A stretch of DNA of 56,949 bases from Thiomargarita sp. (lineage in GTDB: Bacteria > Pseudomonadota > Gammaproteobacteria > Beggiatoales > Beggiatoaceae): assembly GCA_020726335.1 (NCBI GenBank), contig DYSU01000006.1, positions 3,183-60,131 on the forward strand, written 5' to 3'. The position numbers and the translations under genes are program-made. The notes below the pieces were generated by a model, which worked only from the letters and a program-made list of their open reading frames with translations, searched no databases and was not told the origin of the DNA. Shown one piece after another: positions 9,105-18,757 of this stretch; the first letter of the stretch is position 1; each line of letters begins with the position of its first letter.

Positions 9105-11062
9105 TCACTGCAATGGTTGATTTTCATCGCCGCTAAACGCAAATCAGGATTTTTTTCATTCAGGCGTAAATTAAAAATATTGCTGTACATCAAGACGTTA
9201 CGCACATAATTGCGGGTTTCCTTGAATGGAATCAATTCCACCCAGACATCGGTGGGCAAACAAGGGCGTTGTTGCAACCAGCGTTTAACCCGCCCTGGCC
9301 CTGCGTTGTAGGCGGCACTGGCCAACAGGGGGTTGTCGTCAAATTGGTCTAACATCTGGCGCAAATACGCGGTGCCTAAGCGCAAATTATTGTCAATTTG
9401 ATAAATAGCTTCTGGGTTGTCCAATTCCAAACCAATCTGCTCGGCCACCGCTTGGCCTGTGGCAGGCATCAATTGCATCAAGCCCATTGCGCCGACGTGT
9501 GAAGCAATCACGGTGGAAAACGCGCTTTCTTGGCGGATAATGCCATAAACCCACGAGGGGGAAAGGGCTTGGTCATTGGCGTTGGCACTGATTTTTTGAT
9601 AAAACGGCATCGGAAAGCGGATGTTTAAATCATCGTAAACGTTGGCTTTGTGCGCGGCGTAAATGCCGTAGTTGTACCATTCCCATTGGCGCGCTTGCAC
9701 CGCTGCCAAAGCGCGCTCTCGGCTGGATAATTTTTCCATCAACGCCCACCATTCGCGTTTGGCCAAATCACCCAAACCCACTGCATGAAACTCTTTGACA
9801 TAAAAAAATTCGGGGTGGTCGGTCAGCAGTTTTTGCAAGTCTTGTTTTTGATAAGCCACGGGTTTTTCAGCCAATTTATACTCAACTGACAAGTGATCAG
9901 CCGCCAAAAAACCATAATAATCACGCTGTTTGGCCAAAGATTTGAATAGATTTTGTGCTTGTGCCGTTTGCGAGGTGTGGTTCAAAGCCCGTGCTTGCCA
10001 ATACTGCCAACGCAGTTGGTCTTTTTCCTCTGGCGGCAAAGCTTGGATGGCATCCAACAGCATTGACCAATCTTGGTGTTTAAAAGCCCATTGGGTTTGC
10101 ATTTGTGCCAATGCAAGGGAACGGCTTTGATTTTTAATTGCGTCCTGCCATTGTTTGGTATTGGGCAAATCTTGTTGCAAGGCAGACAAGGCAAAATTTT
10201 GTTGAATTTGCTGATTTTCTGTTGGGCTGAAGCCATAACGGTTGGCCCATTGCAACCACGTTTGATAAGCGGTGTTGATGTCGCTTTTGCTTTGTTGTTT
10301 GAGGCCGTCAATCATAATTTGGCGCATTTTGGGTGTGTCATCAGCGATGAGGGTTAATAAACTGTTGGGATTATCATGCACCGCCAACCACAGTTGTGCT
10401 AAATTTTGCAATTGTGGGTCGCTAAAATTGGGCAACAACGCTTTGGCCAGTTGCGGCGTTTTGCTGTCCATCACCAAAGCAATCCGTTGCCATAATAAAT
10501 CATCGTTGATATGATGTCTGGCATATAAATAGTTGAATAACGGGTCACAATGATTGGGTTGTGATTTGCCCACTTTCCATAATTTAATCGCTTCGTTCAG
10601 TGTTGTATTGTCTGCGCCGTGGGTTTGAATTTGGGCATATTGGGCTAAACATTGTAAACCAACATGGGGTTGTGGCACATAATCGGTTAAAAATTGTTGC
10701 CATTGGTTTTGCTCTGCCAGATAAAACAGCCAATCACGGCGCAAATCTTGGGCAAAACTGCTGTAACGATGTTGTTGTAAAAATTGGCTGATTTCATGGG
10801 ATGGCACTTCGGTCATTTGCGCTTTTAATTGTAAATAGCGTAAATAATAGGCCAAAGGATAGGTTTTTAAGCTGTCAAATAAAATTTGAAACAGTGCAAA
10901 ATCACCTGCGGCCAGTGCGTTTTTGGCGGCAAAAAAGCTGTCGTGATGCACCGCTTGGGTGGGTTCTTGCCATGGTTGATCAGCATTGGCAACAGCGGTG
11001 GTCAACAGCAATGATAAAAAAATAAAGCGATAATGACAGCCAGTGGTAAAAATAGTTTCCAT
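9101..11062 (-). CDS. slt: Soluble lytic murein transglycosylase
   Basis: It cleaves the glycan strands of peptidoglycan in the periplasm, forming 1,6-anhydromuramic ends. The 653 residues begin with a signal peptide (cleavage near VANA-DQ). A long alpha-helical superhelix follows, then the Slt70 linker region, and a C-terminal GH23 catalytic domain with Glu512 in RQESAFS, GAMGLMQLMPATG, and AAYNAGPGRV. Length and order match the Slt70 family. It is divergent from the goose-type lysozyme gene, so two GH23-fold enzymes lie back to back. Confidence 0.95.
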   Translation of the reverse strand: METIFTTGCHYRFIFLSLLLTTAVANADQPWQEPTQAVHHDSFFAAKNALAAGDFALFQILFDSLKTYPLAYYLRYLQLKAQMTEVPSHEISQFLQQHRYSSFAQDLRRDWLFYLAEQNQWQQFLTDYVPQPHVGLQCLAQYAQIQTHGADNTTLNEAIKLWKVGKSQPNHCDPLFNYLYARHHINDDLLWQRIALVMDSKTPQLAKALLPNFSDPQLQNLAQLWLAVHDNPNSLLTLIADDTPKMRQIMIDGLKQQSKSDINTAYQTWLQWANRYGFSPTENQQIQQNFALSALQQDLPNTKQWQDAIKNQSRSLALAQMQTQWAFKHQDWSMLLDAIQALPPEEKDQLRWQYWQARALNHTSQTAQAQNLFKSLAKQRDYYGFLAADHLSVEYKLAEKPVAYQKQDLQKLLTDHPEFFYVKEFHAVGLGDLAKREWWALMEKLSSRERALAAVQARQWEWYNYGIYAAHKANVYDDLNIRFPMPFYQKISANANDQALSPSWVYGIIRQESAFSTVIASHVGAMGLMQLMPATGQAVAEQIGLELDNPEAIYQIDNNLRLGTAYLRQMLDQFDDNPLLASAAYNAGPGRVKRWLQQRPCLPTDVWVELIPFKETRNYVRNVLMYSNIFNLRLNEKNPDLRLAAMKINHCSD

Positions 11063-11130
11063 TTGATGTGTACCCGTTATCCTTAAATAGGTAAAATAGC
11101 AATTTCTTGAAACTTTGTGGGGTAAAGTTT

Positions 11131-11844
11131 ATGGCATTTTTTAGTTTTTTTCGCCGAATACTCGGCTCTGCTGGCCCATATGCTGAAACCGGCGGTTCAA
11201 TCAGCGCGGGTACAACTTCAAATACCAGCACTTTGCCGACCAGCACCAAAATCACAGGCGGTATTACCAACGAACGTTATCCCACAGATTTGGACATCAA
11301 CAACCCCACCATGTTAGAACAATTGCACGAAGCACGCAAATACCGTTCTGAAATCGAACAAGCGGCTCGCCGTTGTTTATTGCCTTCTGGCATCATCTGT
11401 GGCATTGGTTCACGCGAATCGCATTGGGGTTTGGCCTTGACCCCACCCAATCCGGGGGGGCGCGGAGATTTTTCCAAACGCAAACCCCGTGGCGACAGAC
11501 GCGGTGAAATTCCCAACGATGGCCCAGGTTATGGCCGTGGTTTAATGCAAATTGACTATGATTGGCATGAATTTGCCCGCACGGGCAATTGGCAAAATCC
11601 CCGTGCCAATTTATTGAAAGCAGCTGATGTATTGAATGATGCGCGCCGTTTTCTTCAAGAACGCATTCATTTAAGCGAAAAAGACTTAACCCAAGCCATC
11701 ATCGCCGCTTACAATGCGGGCGCGACGGCCACACTCAATTGTTTGCAAGACCATAATGATGTCGATTGCGCCACCACGGGTCTTGATTATTCAAAAGATG
11801 TGTTAAATCGTTCAGGCTGGTTTCAATTGCATGGTTGGCAATAA
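11131..11844 (+). CDS. Goose-type (g-type) lysozyme-like protein
   Basis: The C-terminal part of this 237-residue protein has the g-type lysozyme core: catalytic Glu96 in GIGSRESHWG, GYGRGLMQID, a Trp-His helix, and AAYNAGATATLNCL. These enzymes hydrolyse peptidoglycan. The first 50 residues are Gly/Ser/Thr-rich with no convincing signal peptide, so the protein may be cytoplasmic or exported by a non-Sec route. An upstream TTG at 11107 was rejected in favour of the ATG. Its role could be attack on competitors or wall remodelling. No immunity or inhibitor gene was recognised beside it. Confidence 0.8.
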   Translation: MAFFSFFRRILGSAGPYAETGGSISAGTTSNTSTLPTSTKITGGITNERYPTDLDINNPTMLEQLHEARKYRSEIEQAARRCLLPSGIICGIGSRESHWGLALTPPNPGGRGDFSKRKPRGDRRGEIPNDGPGYGRGLMQIDYDWHEFARTGNWQNPRANLLKAADVLNDARRFLQERIHLSEKDLTQAIIAAYNAGATATLNCLQDHNDVDCATTGLDYSKDVLNRSGWFQLHGWQ

Positions 11845-11861
11845 TTTTTTGCAAAAAAAAC

Positions 11862-11889
11862 TTGCATTATTTTAAAAACCTGTTACAAT
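11862..11889 (+). promoter_or_regulatory. Probable promoter of the initiator tRNA gene
   Basis: TTGCAT at 11862-11867 and TACAAT at 11884-11889 are 16 bases apart, about 42 bases ahead of the tRNA. Confidence 0.55.
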
Positions 11890-11931
11890 GCCTCGCTTTC
11901 CTGTATGACTTTTCCTAAGTCTACACATCGT

Positions 11932-12008
<77 letters not shown>

Positions 12009-12105
12009 ATTTGATTTTCTTGCATTTTTCTTCTCTATCAGCCAATATTGCGTCAAACCGAACTGGTTATTTGGTTTATAAAAAACCCGTTGGAAATGGT
12101 CGGTG

Positions 12106-13095
12106 ATGAATGATAAAGCGTTGTCATGGCAACACAGTCTGCGTGACGCGATTCGTGACCCCGCTATTTTAGCCCAACAACTGCATTTACCCCCTGATTC
12201 ATGGCCAGCGATCTTGGCCAAGAATTGTACGCCACACTTTGGTTTGCTGGTACCACAGCCCTATGTCGCCCGAATGCAACGGGGCAATTTGGCTGACCCA
12301 TTGTTATTGCAAGTATTTCCACAACAAGCTGAAGCACAAATGCAGGCGGGGTTTAGCACCAATCCTGTCGGCGATCTTGAAAAGCAAATCAACCCCATGT
12401 TATTGCACAAATATGCACATCGGGTGTTGTTGTTGTTGCATCCGCGTTGCGCAGTGCATTGTCGCTATTGTTTTCGCCAGCACTACCCCTATCAAAATGT
12501 AAAGTCTGGATTGATGGCTGAAAGTTTAACCTATATTCAACAACACAGCGAAATCAATGAAGTGATATTCAGCGGTGGCGATCCTTTGATGTTGGCCGAT
12601 GAACGGCTGGCCAGTTGGCTGGCGGCGATTGAGGCCATCGGTCATGTGAAGCGGTTGCGCCTTCACAGCCGTTTGCCTGTGGTGATTCCTGCGCGGGTCA
12701 CACCGCAGTTGTTGCAATTATGCCAGCAATCACGGTTGCAGATCATCATGGTGTTGCATTTTAATCACGCCAATGAAATTGATGCAGCGGTGGCGGACAG
12801 TTTGCGCCAATTGCGCCAAGCGGGGGTTTGGCTGTTAAATCAAACGGTGTTGTTGCACAAGGTCAATGATGATGTGCCGGCTTTGGTGCGCTTAAGTGAA
12901 GTTTTGGCAGAAAATCAAGTATTACCGTATTATTTACACGCGCTGGATGCGGTACAAGGTGCGTCGCATTTTGCGGTGGCCGATGGCACAGCACAGCAGA
13001 TTATGCACGGTTTGCGCAGCCAGTTGCCCGGTTATCTGGTGCCAAAGTGGGTGCGCGAAATGGCAGGCATGGCGTACAAACAACCGTTAATCTGA
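12106..13095 (+). CDS. epmB: Elongation factor P beta-lysylation enzyme (radical SAM lysine 2,3-aminomutase family)
   Basis: EpmB converts L-alpha-lysine to R-beta-lysine, which EpmA attaches to elongation factor P to help ribosomes through polyproline. The 329 residues have the radical-SAM cluster CxxxCxxC at Cys115, Cys119 and Cys122, followed by FSGGDPLM and the HSRLPVVIP segment typical of this family. The protein is shorter than catabolic lysine aminomutases, in line with EpmB. The ATG at 12106 follows an in-frame GTG at 12103. Neither epmA nor efp is in the window. The 3' end overlaps the convergent DUF2799 gene by 9 bases. Confidence 0.93.
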   Translation: MNDKALSWQHSLRDAIRDPAILAQQLHLPPDSWPAILAKNCTPHFGLLVPQPYVARMQRGNLADPLLLQVFPQQAEAQMQAGFSTNPVGDLEKQINPMLLHKYAHRVLLLLHPRCAVHCRYCFRQHYPYQNVKSGLMAESLTYIQQHSEINEVIFSGGDPLMLADERLASWLAAIEAIGHVKRLRLHSRLPVVIPARVTPQLLQLCQQSRLQIIMVLHFNHANEIDAAVADSLRQLRQAGVWLLNQTVLLHKVNDDVPALVRLSEVLAENQVLPYYLHALDAVQGASHFAVADGTAQQIMHGLRSQLPGYLVPKWVREMAGMAYKQPLI

Positions 13096-13632
13096 TGCGT
13101 ATTTTTGTTTTAAATGGCGGATGGTTTGCCCCCGTTCATATAAATTTTCCACTTCATCACGCATTTGTTTGAGTTGATTGGTCAAACTGTCATCGGCCTT
13201 GCCTTTTAAATGGCTGATTTCTAAGGTTTTAAAAACCAAATCTTGGCTTTTGCGAAAACTTTCCCATTCTACGTCGGCCATGGCTTGGTCTAAACCCCGC
13301 AAATAGCCTTTGATAAATTCTTGCCGCTGTGGTTCGGGGCAAACCTCGTCAAACTCAATCGCACTGGCACCTACACTGTAACCACGCGATTCGGTGCAAT
13401 AGTTGAGCAAACCTCTGTTTCTACCGCGTTCATAAGCCATCGCATCAGGGCTGATGCGATATTCGCTACAGGCTTGGCGGTGTTGGTCGAGATAATTCAA
13501 AGGCCTGCCATTGGCACCGTCGTTTTGGCCGATGATTTCCCAGTTGCTTTGCAGGCATTCTTGTTTAGACAAGGTGGCGCAGCCGCTGAGCAACAATATC
13601 AACCATGGCATGTGTTTTGTATGGTTTAACAT
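13087..13632 (-). CDS. DUF2799 lipoprotein
   Basis: The 181 residues begin with a short lipoprotein signal peptide and lipobox LSGC (Cys18). The mature part has the DUF2799 pattern: EC, W-x2-IG-x2-DG, AC-x8-DA-x2-YERGRNRGL, and NYC-x4-GYSVGA, with conserved Cys residues probably forming disulfides in the periplasm. The C-terminus is a charged coiled coil. The function of the family is unknown. The gene is convergent with, and overlaps, epmB. Confidence 0.8.
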   Translation of the reverse strand: MLNHTKHMPWLILLLSGCATLSKQECLQSNWEIIGQNDGANGRPLNYLDQHRQACSEYRISPDAMAYERGRNRGLLNYCTESRGYSVGASAIEFDEVCPEPQRQEFIKGYLRGLDQAMADVEWESFRKSQDLVFKTLEISHLKGKADDSLTNQLKQMRDEVENLYERGQTIRHLKQKYASD

Positions 13633-13668
13633 AAAGGATTTAAATCATTGATATTAAGGAGTAATTAT

Positions 13669-13881
13669 ATGAAAACCAAAACCCACATTCAAAGATTGGT
13701 CAAATTGGCTTTCGACGAAACGGCCAGCGTAACCCATAAACGCTACGACCCTTTTGGGATACGACGTGAAGGATATTGGCTGATTTTTAATCACACCATG
13801 CGTTATATCGGCTATAGCAAACAAACCGCCGTGGATTATTTGCAACAATTGATTGAGGTTCAAACCAAATGCAGATGTTGA
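13669..13881 (+). CDS. Small hypothetical protein
   Basis: A good ribosome binding site (AAGGAG) precedes the ATG at 13669, giving a 70-residue basic protein. It contains RREGYWLIFNHTMRYIGYSK, which suggests a small single-domain protein. No family was recognised. Its 3' end overlaps the convergent thioredoxin-like gene by 22 bases, so one of the two could be overcalled, and this one is the weaker. The ribosome binding site is the main support. Confidence 0.5.
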   Translation: MKTKTHIQRLVKLAFDETASVTHKRYDPFGIRREGYWLIFNHTMRYIGYSKQTAVDYLQQLIEVQTKCRC

Positions 13882-14222
13882 GCCAAAAAATCACGAATCG
13901 CATGTGCAGGTTTGGCACCGCTGAAACGCGCTGTCACTTCACCTTGGTCAAACAATAATACGGTAGGAAAACCGCGCAGTTTGTAATGCCCCGCCAAACG
14001 CATGTTATCATCAACTTCCACTTTTGCCAACAACCATTGCCCTTTGTGTTCCTCAACCAAATGTTCCAACACGGGGGTGAGCATTTGGCAAGGCGCGCAC
14101 CAATCTGCCCAAAAATCAACTAAAATCGGCTGTTGATACGAACTCATAACCACTTGTTGTTTAAAATGTTGTTCATCGGTGTCAAAAGTAAATTGAGAAG
14201 GGTGGGATAAATGATTAAACAT
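13860..14222 (-). CDS. Thioredoxin-like protein (CAPC active site)
   Basis: The 120 residues form one thioredoxin domain with active site WCAPC (Cys42, Cys45), preceded by VDFWADWCAPCQML and followed by the cis-Pro loop LRGFPTVLLF. There is no signal peptide, so it is cytoplasmic. The CAPC pair differs from the CGPC of classical thioredoxin and is found in thioredoxin-like proteins and co-chaperones. It is the last gene of the minus-strand array, 10 bases after the cupin. It is probably a disulfide reductase with an unknown partner. Confidence 0.88.
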   Translation of the reverse strand: MFNHLSHPSQFTFDTDEQHFKQQVVMSSYQQPILVDFWADWCAPCQMLTPVLEHLVEEHKGQWLLAKVEVDDNMRLAGHYKLRGFPTVLLFDQGEVTARFSGAKPAHAIRDFLAQHLHLV

Positions 14223-14232
14223 GGCGCACTCG

Positions 14233-14523
14233 TCATTGGGAAAAACGGTAATGTTTTTTAATTGCTTGGCTGATTTGCCATTGGCAAGACAACCCTTTGG
14301 AAAAATGGACTAAATCGCCTTTTTGAATTAAAAATTGTTCTCCACTGTCGCAAGTCACCGTCACTTCACCCGCCAAAATATAACAGGCTTCATCTTGCTC
14401 ATATGTCCATGGAAAAGTAGAGATTTCCTTTTGCCAAATAGGCCAATACTCTACGCCCAAAACGTCTAATTTAGCGTCAGAAGGGTTATGTTCAACGGTG
14501 ACTTGTGCCATGGGAAAACTCAT
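14233..14523 (-). CDS. Small cupin-domain protein (DUF861/Cupin_3-like)
   Basis: A single cupin barrel of 96 residues has the motifs EYWPIWQ, YEQDEACYILAGEVTVT and IQKGDLVHFSKGLSCQW. The second matches the first cupin box, and the pattern is that of the DUF861 group. The start is ambiguous: ATG at 14523 or, in frame, 14511. The longer version overlaps the end of the LivK-like gene (stop at 14492), which suggests coupled translation. The substrate is unknown. A longer upstream reading in this frame is a shadow of the LivK-like gene. Confidence 0.72.
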   Translation of the reverse strand: MSFPMAQVTVEHNPSDAKLDVLGVEYWPIWQKEISTFPWTYEQDEACYILAGEVTVTCDSGEQFLIQKGDLVHFSKGLSCQWQISQAIKKHYRFSQ

Positions 14524-15622
14524 ATTTGGGTTGATAATAATCGTATTGGCCTTTTGACCACTGATAAAACACATAACCGGGCGCACTGACATCCCCTTTG
14601 GCATTAAATTGAATCGCGCCCAAGACGGTGTTAAATGTGCCTTGGTGCAACGCATGGGCGACTTTATCAACATCTGTTGATTTGGCTTGCACCACCGCTT
14701 GCGCCCACGCTTGCAGTGCGCCATAAGCGTATAACACATAGCCTTCAGGTTCAATTTTTTCTGCGCGAAATTTTTCCACCACAGGCGCGGCTTCAGGGTT
14801 TTTGCGCGGGTCAGGGCTGAAGGACATCAGTGTGCCTTCACCTGCATCGCCTGTGATGCCCCAAAATTCATTGGTGACCAACGCATCGCCTGAAATCAAA
14901 CGGGCGTTCATGTTTTGAGCGCGCATTTGCCGCACAATCAAGCCCGCTTCGGTGTGATAACCGCCCAAATAAACAATATCAATTTGTTGTTGTTTTAGCT
15001 TAGAAACCAATGACGTATAGTCTTTTTCACCCGCGCTGATGGCTTCATATAAATCAGCTTGTTTGCCGCGTTTTTCCATCGCTTTTTGGGTTTCATCCAC
15101 CAAGCCTTTGCCATAAGCGGTTTTGTCGTGAACCAAGGCCACTTTGGCCTTTTTAAATTGGCGGGCAATCAATTCGCCCGCGACATCGCCTTGTTGGTCA
15201 TCGCGCCCACAAACCCGAAAAACACTGTCTGCGCCTTCATCGGTTAAGCGCGGGTTGGTTGAACCGGGGGAAATTTGAACCACGCCTTCTTCGGCATAAA
15301 CTTTGGACGCGGGAATGGATGAACCAGAGCAAAAATGACCTGCGACCAACACCACGCCTTTGTTGACCATTTGGTTGGCCACAGCCACCGCTTGTTTGGG
15401 GTCGCAAGCATCGTCGGCGATTTCTAATTTCAATGGCTCGCCCAAAACGCCGCCTGCGGCGTTGAGGTCAGCCACCGCCATTTTTGCCCCTTCGTACATT
15501 TGTTTGCCAAAAGAGGCATATTGACCTGTCATCGGTCCTGCCACGGCGATGTTGATGTCGGCAACAACGGTCAAAGGTTGGGTGAAAAAACCGCATAACA
15601 ATACGGGAACCATGTTCTTCAT
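14492..15622 (-). CDS. Branched-chain amino acid ABC transporter substrate-binding protein (LivK-like)
   Basis: The start is ATG at 15622, which overlaps the stop of the upstream membrane protein (ATGA); a longer frame upstream is not coding. The 376 residues begin with a Sec signal peptide (cleavage near VVA-DI). The mature protein is a two-lobe type I periplasmic binding protein with GPMTGQYASFG, GAKMAVADLNAAGGV, and the ligand-loop segment GHFCSGSSIPAS, near-typical of LivK/BraC. It likely captures leucine-like amino acids or amides. No permease or ATPase is adjacent; a livH lies 22 kb away. Confidence 0.9.
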   Translation of the reverse strand: MKNMVPVLLCGFFTQPLTVVADINIAVAGPMTGQYASFGKQMYEGAKMAVADLNAAGGVLGEPLKLEIADDACDPKQAVAVANQMVNKGVVLVAGHFCSGSSIPASKVYAEEGVVQISPGSTNPRLTDEGADSVFRVCGRDDQQGDVAGELIARQFKKAKVALVHDKTAYGKGLVDETQKAMEKRGKQADLYEAISAGEKDYTSLVSKLKQQQIDIVYLGGYHTEAGLIVRQMRAQNMNARLISGDALVTNEFWGITGDAGEGTLMSFSPDPRKNPEAAPVVEKFRAEKIEPEGYVLYAYGALQAWAQAVVQAKSTDVDKVAHALHQGTFNTVLGAIQFNAKGDVSAPGYVFYQWSKGQYDYYQPKYEFSHGTSHR

Positions 15623-15990
15623 TGGGTAAATTTCTTCCAGTAGGGTAAAACAATCAAGGCAATGATGGTCGGGACAAAAATGATACCCAACACCCATTCT
15701 TTGTGTGGAATTGAATCCAAAACCGCTTTGTTGGGCGGGATGAGATAAAAAGCCGTGGTGTAAATCAGAAAAATGAAAAAATAAAGATAAACGCCCCAAC
15801 GTTTGAAGCGAAGCAAACCAATGGCGGCAATGACAAAGCTGAATTTAATGCAAAAATACCAGATATGGCGACCCAGCGAAAATTCTTGATAATGAAAGGG
15901 AATTTGAAAAATTTGAAAAATCCCAAATAACAACAAAGCCCACGCCAAAATCAACACAGCCAGAGGCTTTTTATCATCATCAGTGTTCAT
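15619..15990 (-). CDS. Small integral membrane protein of unknown function
   Basis: The 123 residues contain about four hydrophobic segments (roughly 10-28, 44-62, 68-83 and 98-115) with a charged N-terminus (MNTDDDKK) that probably stays in the cytoplasm. No family was recognised. It lies 18 bases after lepB and overlaps the LivK-like start by four bases, so it belongs to the same transcript. It could be a small accessory membrane protein; no function is claimed. Confidence 0.65.
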   Translation of the reverse strand: MNTDDDKKPLAVLILAWALLLFGIFQIFQIPFHYQEFSLGRHIWYFCIKFSFVIAAIGLLRFKRWGVYLYFFIFLIYTTAFYLIPPNKAVLDSIPHKEWVLGIIFVPTIIALIVLPYWKKFTQ

Positions 15991-16008
15991 GATTGATACC
16001 CTTCGTGT

Positions 16009-16815
16009 TTATTGGATGGTTCGCCCTATACGGCCAAGATCAATGCCGCCATTTGACCAATCCCAATACATCCAAATAAAAAAGGCTTTACCCACTAAAT
16101 TTTCTTCAGGCACAAAACCCCAATAACGGCTGTCGCGGCTGTTGTCGCGGTTATCCCCGAAAACAAAATAATGTCCTTGTGGCACCGTCACCCGTTCATA
16201 AGGGCCTGGGTCTAAGCGGTTGGGCCAAACCAATATATCATGTTTGACTTCGCCCAAACTTTCATTAAATTGTCTCGCCCCTGTCATGCTGCTGCCCGCA
16301 CCCAAACCTTGATAAACCCCCAAATCGGTTTTGCTCACCGCTTCACCGTTGATAAACAAGGTTTTTGTCATGTTATTATAAACCAGTTCATCGCCGGGTA
16401 AACCCACCACCCGTTTGATAAATGGAATCGCAGGATCAACGGGATAACGAAAAACCACCACATCGCCGCGTTCAGGTTGGCCTAAATCCAGCACTTTGGT
16501 GTTTAATACGGGTAGACGCAAACCATAGCTGAATTTATTGACCAAAATAAAGTCACCAATCAACAAAGTGGGCATCATCGAACCCGATGGAATGCGAAAA
16601 GGCTCAACCACAAACGAGCGCAACACCAACACCAATAAAAAAATGGGAAACAGCGAACGGGGCAAATCAATCCACGCAGGCACCAATTCTTGTTCAGTTT
16701 TACCCGTTTGCTCACTTTGCGCTTGGCGTTTTTTCAGCAAAAACACGCGGTCATACACCCAAATCGCCCCTGTGACGACAACCAAAATCACCAATACCGC
16801 CGCTAAATCCATCAT
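16009..16815 (-). CDS. lepB: Signal peptidase I
   Basis: It cleaves Sec and Tat signal peptides on the periplasmic face of the inner membrane. The 268 residues have two N-terminal membrane segments (about 3-24 and 54-72), the catalytic Ser79 in PSGSMMPTL, the general-base Lys134 in [11 protein letters not shown], and the C-terminal boxes [14 protein letters not shown]. The start codon overlaps the stop of lepA (ATGA at 16812-16815), the conserved lepA-lepB pair. Confidence 0.97.
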   Translation of the reverse strand: MMDLAAVLVILVVVTGAIWVYDRVFLLKKRQAQSEQTGKTEQELVPAWIDLPRSLFPIFLLVLVLRSFVVEPFRIPSGSMMPTLLIGDFILVNKFSYGLRLPVLNTKVLDLGQPERGDVVVFRYPVDPAIPFIKRVVGLPGDELVYNNMTKTLFINGEAVSKTDLGVYQGLGAGSSMTGARQFNESLGEVKHDILVWPNRLDPGPYERVTVPQGHYFVFGDNRDNSRDSRYWGFVPEENLVGKAFFIWMYWDWSNGGIDLGRIGRTIQ

Positions 16816-18614
16816 TGTTGTTTTTTATTCCCAACATTAAGTACCGCTAAAAAGGCATCTTGTGGAATGGCCACTGAACCCACTTGTTTCATCCGCTTTT
16901 TGCCCGCTTTTTGTTTTTCCAACAGCTTGCGTTTGCGCGTCACATCGCCACCATAACATTTGGCGGTCACATTTTTACGCAAGGCTTTCACCGTTTGCCG
17001 TGCGATGATATGGCTGCCAATCGCCGATTGAATTGCAATATCAAACATTTGCCGTGGAATCACTTCCTTCATTTTTTCCACCAATTCCCGACCACGATAA
17101 ACGCTTTGCTCTTTATGCACAATACTGGACAAAGCGTCCACTTTATCACCATTGACCAGAATATCCAACTTTACCAAATCCGCAGGTTGAAAGCGCAAAA
17201 ATTGATAATCCATCGACGCATAACCACGGCTAACCGATTTTAAACGGTCAAAAAAATCCAGCACCATTTCATTCATCGGCAGTTCATAAGTCAACGACAC
17301 CTGCGAACCCAAATATTGCAAATGGGTCTGCACGCCCCGTTTTTCGACACATAAATTAATCACACTGCCCAAATATTCGTGTGGCATCAACATGTTAGCG
17401 GCAATAATCGGTTCACGGGTTTCTGCAATTTCATTCGGTGGCGGCAACAGCGCAGGGTTATCAATCATCAACACCGAGCCATCTTTTTTCACCACTTCAT
17501 AAATCACCGTGGGCGCGGTGGTGATTAAATCCAAATCATATTCGCGTTCCAGCCGCTCTTGCACGATCTCCATGTGCAACATGCCCAAAAAACCACAGCG
17601 AAAGCCAAAACCCAAAGCTTGCGAGGTTTCAGGCTCATAATGCAAGGCGGCATCGTTCAAGCGCAATTTGGCCAATGCGTCACGAAACGCGGCATAATCC
17701 GCCGAATCAATCGGAAACATGCCCGCAAACACCCGAGGTTGCATCGGTTGAAATCCGGGCAAAGCTTTGCTGGCAGGTTTATCGGCGGCGGTAAAAGTAT
17801 CGCCCACAGGCGCGCCGTCAATTTCTTTGACCCCCGCCACCACAAAACCGACTTCCCCCGTTTTTAAACCCTCGGTATCGGTCATTTTTGGGGTGAAAAT
17901 ACCGATTCTATCGACTTGCACTTTGCGCCCCGTGGACATCACTGCAATTTTTTGCAATTTGGCCATTGAACCATTGACCACCCGCACCAACGACACCACG
18001 CCCAAATAATTGTCAAACCATGAATCTATAATCAAGGCTTGCAAGGGCGCGTTGGGGTCGCCTTTGGGCGGCGGGATTTGATGCACCAAGGCGGCCAACA
18101 ATTCTTTGACCCCAAAGCCCGTTTTCGCGCTGATTTGTGCCGCCTGTTGTGCGTCGATGCCGATGATTTCTTCAATTTCTTTTTTGACTTTATCGACATC
18201 AGCCGAAGGCAAATCGACTTTATTCAACACAGGCACGACTTCCAAACCTTGGTCAAGGGCGGTATAACACACCGCCACGCTTTGCGCTTCGACACCTTGG
18301 GCGGCATCCACCACCAACAACGCACCTTCACAGGCGGCCAATGAGCGCGACACCTCATAAGAAAAATCGACATGGCCGGGGGTATCAATAAAATTCAATT
18401 GATAGACTTGCCCATCATCGGCTTTGTATTTTAAAGTCACACTTTGCGCTTTAATGGTGATGCCACGCTCGCGCTCAATATCCATAGAATCAAGCACTTG
18501 CTCTGCCATTTCGCGTTGGGTCAGCCCTTCACACAACTGGATGAATCGGTCAGCCAACGTGGATTTGCCGTGGTCGATATGGGCGATAATAGAAAAATTA
18601 CGAATGTGTTGCAT
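16812..18614 (-). CDS. lepA: Elongation factor 4 (ribosomal back-translocase LepA)
   Basis: A GTPase of the translation-factor family that binds stalled ribosomes and can reverse translocation. The 600 residues show the G1 motif [14 protein letters not shown]3 DTPGH, G4 NKVDLP and the characteristic LepA C-terminal domain ending in a Lys-rich tail with [11 protein letters not shown]. The length is typical. It is co-transcribed with lepB downstream; 143 bases separate it from the upstream protease gene, so a separate promoter is possible. Confidence 0.98.
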   Translation of the reverse strand: MQHIRNFSIIAHIDHGKSTLADRFIQLCEGLTQREMAEQVLDSMDIERERGITIKAQSVTLKYKADDGQVYQLNFIDTPGHVDFSYEVSRSLAACEGALLVVDAAQGVEAQSVAVCYTALDQGLEVVPVLNKVDLPSADVDKVKKEIEEIIGIDAQQAAQISAKTGFGVKELLAALVHQIPPPKGDPNAPLQALIIDSWFDNYLGVVSLVRVVNGSMAKLQKIAVMSTGRKVQVDRIGIFTPKMTDTEGLKTGEVGFVVAGVKEIDGAPVGDTFTAADKPASKALPGFQPMQPRVFAGMFPIDSADYAAFRDALAKLRLNDAALHYEPETSQALGFGFRCGFLGMLHMEIVQERLEREYDLDLITTAPTVIYEVVKKDGSVLMIDNPALLPPPNEIAETREPIIAANMLMPHEYLGSVINLCVEKRGVQTHLQYLGSQVSLTYELPMNEMVLDFFDRLKSVSRGYASMDYQFLRFQPADLVKLDILVNGDKVDALSSIVHKEQSVYRGRELVEKMKEVIPRQMFDIAIQSAIGSHIIARQTVKALRKNVTAKCYGGDVTRKRKLLEKQKAGKKRMKQVGSVAIPQDAFLAVLNVGNKKQQ

Positions 18615-18757
18615 TTAGGTCGACTGGGTTAATGTGGATAACAAAGTCACTACAATATTCTTCATTCCTCACCAGAAATCAACAAGCTGGCAAGGAAGCA
18701 GAAAAGCACGCTTTTTTACGAAAAAAGTGACAGGTTTTGGATCTGTTTTGACACGGG

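Noticed and set aside
14492-15799. Longer LivK-like frame from 15799
   Set aside because: The extension shadows the small membrane protein; the signal peptide starts at 15622.
18680-18740. Terminator between the protease gene and lepA (CTTTTTT and AAAAAAG arms)
   Set aside because: The stem is A/T only, with a three-base loop and no clean U-run beyond it, so it cannot be supported.
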